This document shows, piece after piece, positions 34,411-43,168 of a DNA stretch of 64,000 nt. A program made the translations under genes and the position numbers. Location: the NCBI RefSeq assembly GCF_900142475.1, contig NZ_FRAY01000001.1, positions 186,001-250,000 on the forward strand, read 5' to 3'. Below the pieces are notes generated by a model. That model saw nothing but the letters and a program-made list of their open reading frames with translations. It did not search any database and was not told the DNA's origin. Numbering within the stretch: the stretch's first letter is position 1; each line of letters starts with the position of its first letter. This DNA comes from Fibrobacter sp. UWH4 (GTDB lineage: Bacteria > Fibrobacterota > Fibrobacteria > Fibrobacterales > Fibrobacteraceae).

Positions 34411-35589
34411 ATGGCTATTAGTAAGAAAGAACCGAAGGTTAACCTGCTCGAAGTGCTGAAAGGTGTCGTCGAAGCCAAGGATATGGATGATTCTGTCGTG
34501 CTGAACGCGCTGAAGGAAGCGCTCGTGACGGCGGCCCGCAAGTACCTGCACATCGAAAAGAAGATCGATGTGGATTTCGACATGGAAACCAACGAGGTGC
34601 ACGTCTACCTGCGCGTGGCCGTGGTGGATGACTATCCGGACTACGACCCGAACATGACCGCTGCCGAAGTCGAAAAGCTCGACCAGGGTTACATGCTGGT
34701 AGAAGAAGCCCGCGACTTCAACGAAGATGCTCAGGCCGGTGACTTCCTCGAAATGGAAATTCCTATTTCCGCCTTCGGTCGTCAGGCTATCCAGACTGCA
34801 AAGCAGCTGCTGAACCAGCAGATTCGCGATGCCGAACGCCAGAAGATCATGGACACCTACCGCAGCCGTATCGGCTCCATGGTGAGCGGCGAAGTGCTTC
34901 GCTTTGAACAAAGTAACATCATCGTGAAACTCGGCAAGCAGACCGAAGCGATGATTCCGTTCCGCGAACAGATCAAGCGCGAACGTTGGGAACAGGGTAA
35001 CTCCATCAAGGCCGTGATCGCCCGCGTGGAAGAATCCTCCAAGAACGGCGCCCAGGTGATTCTGTCCCGTGCAAACGGCGACTTCCTCAAGGAACTCTTC
35101 CGTCAGGAAGTTCCCGAAATTTACGAAGGTACGGTCGAAATCAAGGGCGTTGCCCGCGAACCGGGATTCCGCGCCAAGATTGCCGTGTACTCCCGTGACG
35201 AAAAGATTGACCCGGTTGGCGCCTGCGTCGGCATGAAGGGTGCCCGCGTGCAGACGATTGTGCGCGAACTCGGCAACGAACGTATCGACATCGTGCAGTG
35301 GAATCCGGACCTGGATGTGTTCATCCAGCGCGCCTTGACTCCCGCCAACGTCATCAAGCAGATCCACGTGCCTGAAACCCGTCGCACTGTGGTGATCATC
35401 AGCGATGAAAACCTCGCCCTCGCTATCGGCAAGAACGGCCAGAACGTGAAACTCGCTGCGGAACTCGTGCAGCGTAACCTGGACGTGTTCGGTGAAAAGG
35501 AATGGTCCGAAAAGGACGACGAGACCAAGGCAAAGATTACGTCTCCGTCTGTGGCCGATCTGAACCAGAATCGCAAGGCTGCTCGCTAA
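34411..35589 (+). CDS. nusA: Transcription elongation factor NusA
   Basis: 392 residues from ATG 34411, with GAGGT five bases upstream; a TTG at 34399 is rejected. Domains in order: N-terminal RNA polymerase-binding (1-130), S1 (about 140-205), KH1 and KH2 (about 210-370; DPVGACVGMKGARVQ and ALAIGKNGQNVKLA). No C-terminal acidic repeats, as in many non-proteobacterial NusA. Modulates pausing and termination. Confidence 0.95.
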   Translation: MAISKKEPKVNLLEVLKGVVEAKDMDDSVVLNALKEALVTAARKYLHIEKKIDVDFDMETNEVHVYLRVAVVDDYPDYDPNMTAAEVEKLDQGYMLVEEARDFNEDAQAGDFLEMEIPISAFGRQAIQTAKQLLNQQIRDAERQKIMDTYRSRIGSMVSGEVLRFEQSNIIVKLGKQTEAMIPFREQIKRERWEQGNSIKAVIARVEESSKNGAQVILSRANGDFLKELFRQEVPEIYEGTVEIKGVAREPGFRAKIAVYSRDEKIDPVGACVGMKGARVQTIVRELGNERIDIVQWNPDLDVFIQRALTPANVIKQIHVPETRRTVVIISDENLALAIGKNGQNVKLAAELVQRNLDVFGEKEWSEKDDETKAKITSPSVADLNQNRKAAR

Positions 35590-35619
35590 TTTTAAAAAAA
35601 GGAACATTGGAAGCTATTC

Positions 35620-38517
35620 ATGGCTAATGAAGATCAAATTAAACCAGTAGATTGGGCTGAATCCCATGGCATCAAGGTCGATGTCGTGATGAAGCTGCTT
35701 CGCGATGCGGGCGTGACGGTCCGTACTCACATGTCCAAGGTGGATGCCGCGGACTACGAGAAAATCGAAGCTGCCGCCGAAAGCGAACGCCAGAAAGCCG
35801 AAGCCCGCAACAAGAACCTGAAGAAGGCGTCTTCCGCCGAAACTTCCAATGCTTCTGATAAGAAGAAAGAGTCTGCTTCGGCTGGCGAAGGCAAGTTGAA
35901 GGTCAAACTCATCAAGGGTAAGAAACCGGCGAAACCTGCTACCGCTCCTGCGGCTGCAAAGCCCGCTCCAGTCGAAGCTCCGAAGCCTGCCGCTCCGGCC
36001 GCTGCTCCTGCAGCCCCCGCGGCATCCGTTGCTGCGTCTCCGGCCCCCAAGGCCGAGGTGAAGCCCGCCGCTCCGGTCGCTCCCGCGGCACCTGCTCCGA
36101 AGCCCGCCGCTCCGGCCCCGGCAAAGCCCACGATGGTTACGCCCGGTATGGAACTCAAGCAGCCTCCGATGAAGGCCCAGGTGTTCAAACCCGACGAAGC
36201 GATTCTCGCCCGTATCAAGAAGTCCCAGCAGCAGGCCCAGGCCGGTCGCGGTGGTCACCGCAATGGTTCTGGTAACCAGCAGGGCTATACAGGTACTTTT
36301 GGCCGTCTCTCGAACAATGGCGACAACCGCAATGGCGGCCGCCGTAACGACAACCGCGGTGGAAACGGCGGTAATGGCGGCAATAACGGTGGCCGTACCT
36401 ATACAGGCCGCACCGGTGGCTTTACCGGCAGTTCGATGCAGGACGCCTTCAACGCCAGCAATGGCGGCGGCCAGGGATTTGGCGGCCAGAACCAGGCTGG
36501 CAAGGGCGGAAAGCCGCAGAACGGTCGTCACGGACAGAATGACAAGAACCGTCGCGGTTACGGCAAGGACCGTCAGGACCAGCAGAAGGAAATGCAACAG
36601 GAAGCCGTTCGCCAGAACGTTTCCCGCGTGATGGCCGACCTGTCCAAGAAGCCTGTCAAGAAAGTTTATCGCAAGGAGCATAACGACAATACTTCTGGCG
36701 AAGAAAAGAAAATCCTCAAGACTTCCGACTTTATTACCGTGGGCGAACTCGCCGGTCTTATGGACCAGATGCCGGCCCGCGTGATCGCGAAGTGCATGGA
36801 AATGGGCATGATGGTGACCATCAACGCCCGTCTCGATTTTGAAACGATTCAGCTGTTGGCCGACGAATTCGGTTACGAAGCCCAGCTGATGGAAGAATAC
36901 GAAGAAGAAGTGCTCGGCGTGGAAGAGGAATCTTCCGAGAACCTGAAGCCGCGTCACCCGGTGGTGACGGTGATGGGCCACGTTGACCACGGTAAGACCT
37001 CTTTGCTCGACTGGATCCGTAAGACCCACGTGGTTGCCGGTGAATCGGGCGGCATTACGCAGCACATCGGTGCATACGAAGTCACGACCTCCCAGGGTAA
37101 GGTGACCTTCCTCGATACTCCGGGTCACGAAGCGTTCAGCGCCATGCGTGCTCGCGGTTCCCAGGTCACCGACGTGATCGTGCTGGTGGTGGCAGCCGAC
37201 TCCATGGTGATGCCGCAGACGGTGGAATCCATCGAACTTGCCAAGCGCGAAAAGGTTCCGATGGTCGTTGCGATCACGAAGATAGACCTTCCGACGGCCA
37301 ACCCCGACAAGATCCGCGCCCAGCTCGCCGAACGCGGTGTGGAAGTGGAACAGTGGGGCGGTTCTACGAGCTGTATCGAAGTGTCCGCCCGTACGGGTCA
37401 GGGCATGAATGATCTTTTGGAAACCTTGGCGCTCGAAGCCGAAGTGCTCGAACTCAAGGCTAACCCCGACGCACACGCACGCGGTGCCGTGGTCGAATCC
37501 AAGCTCGACGTGGGTAAGGGTTCCATGGCGACGATCCTCGTGCAGAACGGTACGCTCCATGTGGGTGACCCGTTCGTCTGCGGTATCTACGCAGGCCGTG
37601 TACGTGCCATGTTTAACGAACGCGGTGAACAGATGAAGGAAGCTCCTCCGTCTGCTCCGTGCCAGGTGCTCGGCTTCGACGGTACTCCGCAGGCCGGTGA
37701 CGACCTGATCGTGGTCGAAGACGAAAAGACCGCACGCGAAATTGCTTCCAAGCGCCGTATGGCTGCTCGTGAACGCGACCTTCGCGCTCGTAAGACCGTG
37801 TCCTTGGAAAATTCCTTCAACGAAAAGAAGGAAGGCAAGCTCTCCGAACTCAACCTTATCGTCAAGGCCGACGTGGGTGGTTCTGCCGAAGCTCTTGCCG
37901 CAAGCCTCGAAAAGCTTACCAACAAGGAAGTCCGCGTCAATATCATCCGCAAGGGTGTGGGTACCATTACGGAATCCGATATTCTCTTGGCGACGACCGC
38001 TTCTGCAATCATTATTTCCTTCCACTTGATGCCGTCGCTCTCTATCCGCGAAATGGCCGAGAAGGAAGGCATCGAAATCCGCAACTACCGCGTGATTTAC
38101 GACTGTATCGAGGATATCACGAACGCTGTGGAAGGCCTCCTCAAGCCGACGCTCCGCGAGGAACTCTCCGGCGAAGCCGAAATCCGCCAGGTGTTCAAGA
38201 TTCCGAAGATCGGTCTCATCGCAGGCTGTATGGTTACCGACGGCGAAGTCGACCGTACGAGCCATGTGCGCGTGTACCGCAATGGCGTGGAACTCGGTAC
38301 GACCGTGGTCCAGTCCTTGAAGCGCATGAAGGACGACGTCAAGTCTGTCGCTCGTGGCTTTGAATGCGGTATCGGCCTTAAGGGTTACGAAGACATCAAG
38401 GAAGGCGATAGCTTGATTTTCTTCAAGGAAATCAAGGTTGCCCGTACCCTGAAGGATGTGGCCCGCGAAGAAGCCGAAGAAAAGGCGAAGAAAGCCGCGG
38501 AAGAGGAAGTTAAGTAA
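35620..38517 (+). CDS. infB: Translation initiation factor IF-2
   Basis: 965 residues. GTPase that places initiator tRNA on the ribosome. G1 motif GHVDHGKTS at about 453, then DTPGHEAF and TKIDLP. The N-terminus is long: an IF2 N1-like domain (10-55), an Ala/Pro/Lys-rich linker (60-175), and a Gly/Asn/Arg-rich stretch (about 207-325) with many RGG-like steps. The linker has low-complexity DNA that creates long false frames on other strands. GGAAC upstream acts as a weak ribosome site. Confidence 0.96.
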   Translation: MANEDQIKPVDWAESHGIKVDVVMKLLRDAGVTVRTHMSKVDAADYEKIEAAAESERQKAEARNKNLKKASSAETSNASDKKKESASAGEGKLKVKLIKGKKPAKPATAPAAAKPAPVEAPKPAAPAAAPAAPAASVAASPAPKAEVKPAAPVAPAAPAPKPAAPAPAKPTMVTPGMELKQPPMKAQVFKPDEAILARIKKSQQQAQAGRGGHRNGSGNQQGYTGTFGRLSNNGDNRNGGRRNDNRGGNGGNGGNNGGRTYTGRTGGFTGSSMQDAFNASNGGGQGFGGQNQAGKGGKPQNGRHGQNDKNRRGYGKDRQDQQKEMQQEAVRQNVSRVMADLSKKPVKKVYRKEHNDNTSGEEKKILKTSDFITVGELAGLMDQMPARVIAKCMEMGMMVTINARLDFETIQLLADEFGYEAQLMEEYEEEVLGVEEESSENLKPRHPVVTVMGHVDHGKTSLLDWIRKTHVVAGESGGITQHIGAYEVTTSQGKVTFLDTPGHEAFSAMRARGSQVTDVIVLVVAADSMVMPQTVESIELAKREKVPMVVAITKIDLPTANPDKIRAQLAERGVEVEQWGGSTSCIEVSARTGQGMNDLLETLALEAEVLELKANPDAHARGAVVESKLDVGKGSMATILVQNGTLHVGDPFVCGIYAGRVRAMFNERGEQMKEAPPSAPCQVLGFDGTPQAGDDLIVVEDEKTAREIASKRRMAARERDLRARKTVSLENSFNEKKEGKLSELNLIVKADVGGSAEALAASLEKLTNKEVRVNIIRKGVGTITESDILLATTASAIIISFHLMPSLSIREMAEKEGIEIRNYRVIYDCIEDITNAVEGLLKPTLREELSGEAEIRQVFKIPKIGLIAGCMVTDGEVDRTSHVRVYRNGVELGTTVVQSLKRMKDDVKSVARGFECGIGLKGYEDIKEGDSLIFFKEIKVARTLKDVAREEAEEKAKKAAEEEVK

Positions 38518-38525
38518 AAAAGTGA

Positions 38526-38606
38526 TAAGTGGTTGGTGGCTAGTGGTTAGGATTTTTATTCTCCTGTTAACCACCCACTGCTTACTAACCACTGTTTACT
38601 AACCAC
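38526..38606. repeat. Imperfect inverted repeat between infB and rbfA
   Basis: AGTGGTTGGTGGCTAGTGG and onward on the left, and ACCACCCACTGCTTAC with two ACTAACCACTG words on the right, form a long imperfect hairpin around a T-rich centre. It is an intergenic repeat-like element, not coding, within an operon. Confidence 0.6.
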
Positions 38607-38614
38607 TGAAACAA

Positions 38615-38968
38615 ATGAGTAGAAGAACCGACAGATTAGACGAACAGTTCCGCGAGGAAATCGGCAAGCTCTTGCAGAAGGGCTTGAAGGATCCTCGTGT
38701 GAGCAGCCTCGCAAGCATTACGCGTGTGACGATTACTGACGACCTGAGCTACGCAAAGGTGATGGTGTCGGTGATGGGTTCCGACAAGGAAAAGCGTGAT
38801 TCGCTGATTGGCCTCAAGAATTCGGCGGGTTACATCCGTACGGTTTTGGGCAAGGCGCTCAAGATTAGGAAGATTCCCGAGCTGAATTTTGTTCTGGATG
38901 AAAACCTGGAACACGCCATGCATATCGAAAGCATCTTGGCCGAACTGAAGCAGAAAGGGGATCTCTAG
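38615..38968 (+). CDS. rbfA: Ribosome-binding factor A
   Basis: 117 residues, KH-like fold. RTDRLDEQFREEIGKLLQKGLKDPRV, then ITDDLSYAKVMVSVMG and LNFVLDENLEHAMHIESIL are typical. It helps mature the 16S rRNA 5' end. Located between infB and truB as usual, its stop touching the truB start. Confidence 0.95.
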   Translation: MSRRTDRLDEQFREEIGKLLQKGLKDPRVSSLASITRVTITDDLSYAKVMVSVMGSDKEKRDSLIGLKNSAGYIRTVLGKALKIRKIPELNFVLDENLEHAMHIESILAELKQKGDL

Positions 38969-39940
38969 TTGAGCAATTCCGGCTTCGTTCTTTTGGACAA
39001 GATCGCTGGCGAAACTTCTTTTAAGGCCCTTTTCCCGCTGAAAAGGGTCTTTTCTACGAAGCGCGTAGGTCATGCGGGTACGCTTGACTTGCGCGCGTCT
39101 GGCTTGATTATTGCGGCCACGGGCCGCTGCACGCGTCTTTTGCCGTTTGTAGAGGCAAAGGACAAGTGCTACAGCTTTAGGCTGCATCTGGGTTACGAGA
39201 CCGACACCCTCGAGTGGGATGGGGAAGTCGTCGCTCAGGATGAATTCGGAATACGGAATTCGGAATTTGGAATCGATGATAGTTGCTGTCATCCTGGAGC
39301 CGCAGGCGATAGGATCCAAGGCATTACTCGCGAAGCCGTTGAAGCGGTTCTTCCGCAGTTTACGGGCGACATCGAGCAGATTCCGCCGAAGTACTGCGCC
39401 GTGAAAATCAACGGCGTTCGTGCAAGCGACCTGATGGAACGGGGCCGTAACATTGAGTTGAATCCCCGCAAGATTCACATTGGCGAACTCAAGGTAATCG
39501 GCGAAGGTAAAGTGACCGAGGGTTGCTCCGGCAAGGAATTTGCGACTTTCGACTTGATTTGCGAATGCTCCAAGGGAACTTACATCCGCGCACTTGGACG
39601 CGATATCGGACGTGCCCTCGGGACCTACGCCTGCGTATCGCAGATACGCAGACACCGCATCGGCAACGTGGCGGTGGAGAGTGCCGTGCGTGGCGAGGAC
39701 TTGACCCGTGAGAATCTGTTGCCAGTCGATGCGGTGCTCGACTTTCCGGTGGTGCGCCTGACCGACGAACAGGTGGCTACCATCCGCCAGGGAAACTGGC
39801 TCCCATGGAAAGAGAAAGTCGAGGGCGTAGGCCCTGAGGGAAATGTGTTTGCCGCGAACATGCAAGGCGAGGTCTTGAGCCTATGCCACTATGAACCGGG
39901 ACGCATCAAGCCGAAGTTCTACTTAGGGGAAGATGGGTAA
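38969..39940 (+). CDS. truB: tRNA pseudouridine-55 synthase with repeat-derived insertion
   Basis: 323 residues, TTG start immediately after the rbfA stop with AAAGGGG upstream. Makes pseudouridine 55 in the tRNA T-loop. Catalytic Asp40 lies in GHAGTLDLRASG. Between the normal stretches EWDGEVVAQ and ITREAVEAVLPQF sit 28 extra residues (91-118) encoded by repeat DNA: GAATTCGGAAT units and one GTCATCCTGGA palindromic element. The frame stays open across it and the rest is normal, so the enzyme is probably active. Confidence 0.93.
   Translation: MSNSGFVLLDKIAGETSFKALFPLKRVFSTKRVGHAGTLDLRASGLIIAATGRCTRLLPFVEAKDKCYSFRLHLGYETDTLEWDGEVVAQDEFGIRNSEFGIDDSCCHPGAAGDRIQGITREAVEAVLPQFTGDIEQIPPKYCAVKINGVRASDLMERGRNIELNPRKIHIGELKVIGEGKVTEGCSGKEFATFDLICECSKGTYIRALGRDIGRALGTYACVSQIRRHRIGNVAVESAVRGEDLTRENLLPVDAVLDFPVVRLTDEQVATIRQGNWLPWKEKVEGVGPEGNVFAANMQGEVLSLCHYEPGRIKPKFYLGEDG
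39239..39322 (+). repeat. Palindromic repeat inserted in frame in truB
   Basis: 84 bases (28 codons). The first half is repeated GAATTCGGAAT-like units, as in the intergenic repeat at 14873-14976. The second half, 39288-39318, is the GTCATCCTGGA...GGATCCA element found between genes at 13385 and 57379, with inner arms GCC/GGC. It resembles the way Rickettsia palindromic elements enter genes. Confidence 0.8.
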
Positions 39941-39961
39941 CCCTTCGACAGGCTCAGGGAC
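39938..39961. repeat. Short repeat-like element before ribF
   Basis: CCCTTCGACAGGCTCAGGG has CCCT/AGGG ends and matches a word commonly seen as an intergenic repeat in bacterial genomes. Only one copy is in this window. The remaining 45 bases to ribF hold TAGGA, a weak ribosome site. Confidence 0.4.
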
Positions 39962-40006
39962 CTTATTTCGATTTAGGCATTAACGATAATTAGGAATTTG
40001 CAATTG

Positions 40007-40924
40007 ATGAAACGTGCTGTGACGATGGGAAATTTTGACGGATGTCACCTGGGACACCAGGCGTTGTTCCGTACGCTCAAGGCCGTTGCCGAAGTCAACG
40101 GCTGGACTCCGACCGTTATCAGTTTCGAGCCTCATTCCAACTACGTGCTGCGCGGCCCTGGCGATCCGCTGCTCCTTACGACCACCGAAGAAAAGCGCGA
40201 ATTTATCGAAAGCCTGGGCCTTGAATTCCTGGTGCTCCCGTTTACGCCCGAAGTCGCAAAGCTCCCGTTCGATGTCTTTGTCCGCCAGGAACTGATTGAA
40301 AAGCGCGGCGTGTGCGCCATGTTTTTCGGTCACGACCATTGCTTTGGTGCCGGCGGCAAGGGAAACTACGAAACGATTACCGCCGCCTTCCCCGAACTTT
40401 CGACGGCCATGCTCTCAATCGTGCTCCATAAGGGGGAACGCGTGAGTTCTTCGGCTGTGCGTAACGCGCTACTGAATGGCGACGTTTCGCGTGCGCAGGC
40501 TTATCTGGGGCGCCCTTATCGTTTGTCGGGGACGATTGTCTCGGGAAAGCGCCTGGGACATACCATCGGTTTTCCAACGGCGAACCTTCAGGTAGAAAAG
40601 TACAAGTTCCTGCCCAAGCGCGGCGTGTACGTAGCGACGGCCCGTCTGCCGGGAGTTGTCGATGCTGACGGAGCTCACGATGAACGCGTCTTCCGCGCAG
40701 TGGTGAATATCGGTACGCAACCGTCTACCGGCAACCAGCCGCTTGCGATCGAGGCATATCTGCTCGATTTCAGCGAGGACATTTACGGATGCCCGATGGT
40801 CCTTGACTTGATGGCCTACCTGCGCCCTGAACAAAAGTTCGCATCTTTGGATGACCTGGTACGCCAGATTGGCATGGATGCCGACACTGCCCGCAATTAC
40901 AACGGCAACCACTGGGCTGAATAG
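40007..40924 (+). CDS. ribF: Bifunctional riboflavin kinase / FAD synthetase
   Basis: 305 residues from ATG 40007; upstream TTGs are possible. The N-terminal adenylyltransferase begins AVTMGNFDGCHLGHQAL and has FFGHDHCFG; VSSSAVRNALLNGD precedes the kinase domain. The kinase has GHTIGFPTANL and VVNIGTQPST. Makes FMN and FAD, which serve NuoF and the flavoprotein in this window. Follows truB as in many genomes. Confidence 0.95.
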   Translation: MKRAVTMGNFDGCHLGHQALFRTLKAVAEVNGWTPTVISFEPHSNYVLRGPGDPLLLTTTEEKREFIESLGLEFLVLPFTPEVAKLPFDVFVRQELIEKRGVCAMFFGHDHCFGAGGKGNYETITAAFPELSTAMLSIVLHKGERVSSSAVRNALLNGDVSRAQAYLGRPYRLSGTIVSGKRLGHTIGFPTANLQVEKYKFLPKRGVYVATARLPGVVDADGAHDERVFRAVVNIGTQPSTGNQPLAIEAYLLDFSEDIYGCPMVLDLMAYLRPEQKFASLDDLVRQIGMDADTARNYNGNHWAE

Positions 40925-40948
40925 GCCTTGGCTAATTTTTTATGAAAA

Positions 40949-40980
40949 AAGACCGGCGGTAAGCCGGTCTTGAATTTTTT
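40949..40980 (+). terminator. Terminator after ribF
   Basis: AAGACCGGC (40949-40957), loop GGTAA, GCCGGTCTT (40963-40971), then GAATTTTTT. A perfect nine-pair stem ends the translation operon; it may also serve the convergent transporter gene. Confidence 0.92.
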
Positions 40981-41020
40981 AGAACAGAATTTCCGCTGCG
41001 TTTTTTCGCCGCGGTACGAG

Positions 41021-42430
41021 TTATCCGAAAATCTTGGCACAGAGTTCCGGCGCAAACTTGGAAAGGTATCCCTGAATCAAGAGGATCGAAACGAGAGCCG
41101 GCAAAATCCACTTGAAGTAGATTCTGAAGGCGGCATTGTAAGGGATCTTGTAACCCTTACCGGCATTCATTTCGGCAAAGAATTTTTCTTGTCCCCAACC
41201 GTAGCGGCTGGAGCAGAAGATGGCGATGAACATGCCGCCCGCCGGGAGCATGGTGTTGCTCACGATAAAGTCTTCGAGATCCAAAACACAGCTGCCGGGA
41301 CCGAACGGTTCAAAGCTGGAAAGCACGTTGAAGCCGAGAGCGCAGGGGAGCGAAAGCAGGAACACGATTAGGATGTTCCAATAGGCGACCTTGCGGCGCT
41401 TGTATCCCTTGAGATCCATCCAGAACGACACCAGGTTTTCGAATACGGCAATCAGCGTGGACATGGCCGCAAAAGACATGAACAGGAAGAAGGCTGCACC
41501 GAAGAACCTGCCTGCAGGCATCATGGCGAACACGTTAGAAAGCGTCACGAAGATAAGACCCGGGCCCTGACCAGGAGACTGGTTGAAGGCAAAGCAGCTG
41601 GGAATCACAATGATGCCCGCGACCAAGGCGACGACGGTATCCAGAATGCAGACGCTCGTGGCTTCTTTTGCCAGGGAATGATGCTTTCCGATGTAGCTAC
41701 CGAAAATGGCCATGCTGCCGATACCGAGGCTCAAGGTAAAGAAGGCGTGCGCAAAGGCGGCGAAGATTGCTTCGCCGATGCCCTTGCCCGATTGCGTAAG
41801 GCGTTCCAAGGACGGCAACAGGTAGAATTCAAGGCCTGCCGTAGAACCGGGGAGCGTCACGGCGCGAATCGCAAGAATCACCATAATGACAAGCAAGCAA
41901 ATCATCATGGTCTTGGTGATGCGTTCCACACCCTTCTGGAGGCCGAGCGACACGATAAAGAGGCCGATGACAATGGCAACCGTCATCCAGAAAATCATGA
42001 GGCCCGGGTTCGAAAGCATTTCGCCGAAACCGGCCGCAATCTGATCCGGAGTGCCCATGAGGAACTTGGGGTCGGTGACCATCTTGTAGAAGTAGTAGAA
42101 CATCCAGCCGGTAACCACTGAATAGAACGCCATTAATATATAGTTGGCCGAAATCAGCGGGAACTTGGCCCAGTGCCACTTGGTACCCGGTTTTTCCAGG
42201 TTGTCGAAGGCGCGGGCGATACCGCTTCGGCCTCCACGACCCAGGGCGAGTTCTGCCATCAAGATGGGCAGGCCCAGGAAAAGCAGGAAGCCGAGGTAGG
42301 GAAGCACAAAGGCCGCTCCGCCGTACTGGCCGGCAATGTAAGGGAATCGCCACACGTTGCCCAGGCCAATGGCGCAACCGGCGGCAATGAGGATAAATCC
42401 GAGTCTTGATTTAAAGGTTTCGCGTTCCAT
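41021..42430 (-). CDS. Sodium-dependent amino-acid transporter (NSS/SNF family)
   Basis: 469 residues with about 11-12 hydrophobic helices in a LeuT-type fold. GFILIAAGCAIGLGNVWRFPY in helix 1 and the unwound Gly motif give the family. LPILMAELALGRGGRSG and the SPGQGPGLIFVTL region of helix 6 are also present. It imports an amino acid or similar compound with sodium. The substrate is not fixed by sequence. It is a single gene, convergent with ribF. Confidence 0.9.
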   Translation of the reverse strand: MERETFKSRLGFILIAAGCAIGLGNVWRFPYIAGQYGGAAFVLPYLGFLLFLGLPILMAELALGRGGRSGIARAFDNLEKPGTKWHWAKFPLISANYILMAFYSVVTGWMFYYFYKMVTDPKFLMGTPDQIAAGFGEMLSNPGLMIFWMTVAIVIGLFIVSLGLQKGVERITKTMMICLLVIMVILAIRAVTLPGSTAGLEFYLLPSLERLTQSGKGIGEAIFAAFAHAFFTLSLGIGSMAIFGSYIGKHHSLAKEATSVCILDTVVALVAGIIVIPSCFAFNQSPGQGPGLIFVTLSNVFAMMPAGRFFGAAFFLFMSFAAMSTLIAVFENLVSFWMDLKGYKRRKVAYWNILIVFLLSLPCALGFNVLSSFEPFGPGSCVLDLEDFIVSNTMLPAGGMFIAIFCSSRYGWGQEKFFAEMNAGKGYKIPYNAAFRIYFKWILPALVSILLIQGYLSKFAPELCAKIFG

Positions 42431-42613
42431 AGTGGGTTAAACGATAGAAAATTTTCGGCTTGTATTCGGTTGTCTGTGTCGATTACCGCTTTTTCGAAAA
42501 AATAAAATAGACGTATCAACAGTAGAATTGGTGAACTGATGTTCACTATGTCTGCCCCGGACCAAGGACTGAAGTATGTTTTTTGTATGCTTTGGGTGCG
42601 AAAAATGCACTCG

Positions 42614-42660
42614 TATCTTGCATCGGTGGGGAAAAATGGTAAATTTGTACTGTGTTGTGG
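42614..42660 (+). promoter_or_regulatory. mraZ promoter and candidate MraZ boxes
   Basis: A -10-like TATCTTGC (42614-42621) resembles the TATATTGC element seen elsewhere. Alternatively TTGCAT (42618-42623), 16 bases and TAAATT (42640-42645). GTGGGG (42626-42631) and TGGTA (42637-42641) are ten bases apart, as in the TGGGN repeats bound by MraZ, so autorepression is likely. The rest of the 260-base gap between the divergent genes shows nothing else. Confidence 0.35.
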
Positions 42661-42691
42661 TAAAATGTCCCAAATCTGTGTGTAAACTAGT

Positions 42692-43168
42692 ATGAGTTCT
42701 TCGTTGTTCATAGGTCAGGCCCAGACGGCTATCGACGGAAAGGGAAGGTCTTCCTTCCCTAGGGAATTCCGTCGTCAGCTGCTGCCGTCCGACGGGGAAA
42801 AGCTCGTGGTCACTCGTGGCCCGGCTAGGACCCTTCGGCTGTATACCCTGCCCGAATACGAAAAATTCATGGCCGACCTCGACTCGAGGTCCGACCGCCG
42901 TCAAGCCGACCTAGTTCGCAGAGGCCTCTGTCCCACGGTTGTGGAACTGGATGGTCAGAACCGCATTTTACTTCCAAAAATCTTGTTGGAGTATGCTGGT
43001 CTAAAGGATGAAGTCCTTTACGTACAAGCTAGCGGAAAGACTCTGGAACTATGGAATCCGGAACGCTTCAATGCCATGTATGGATTGACTACAGAGGATG
43101 CTGTTGCTGCATTCGATGCCGCGTACTACGGAGAAAGCTTGACGGAGGGCGACGATGGCCGAAGATAA
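42692..43168 (+). CDS. mraZ: Transcriptional regulator MraZ
   Basis: 158 residues with two AbrB-like halves: IDGKGRSSFPREFR and LDGQNRILLPKILLEYAGL. A DNA-binding ring protein that controls the division and cell-wall cluster. No clear ribosome site precedes the ATG. It overlaps rsmH by 14 bases. Confidence 0.95.
   Translation: MSSSLFIGQAQTAIDGKGRSSFPREFRRQLLPSDGEKLVVTRGPARTLRLYTLPEYEKFMADLDSRSDRRQADLVRRGLCPTVVELDGQNRILLPKILLEYAGLKDEVLYVQASGKTLELWNPERFNAMYGLTTEDAVAAFDAAYYGESLTEGDDGRR

Noticed and set aside
35614..38592. 992-codon open frame antisense to infB
   Set aside because: Shadow of infB; low-complexity His/Arg/Gly composition mirrors the sense codons.
38512..38614. Small gene between infB and rbfA
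   Set aside because: The region is an inverted repeat with no start codon and ribosome site.
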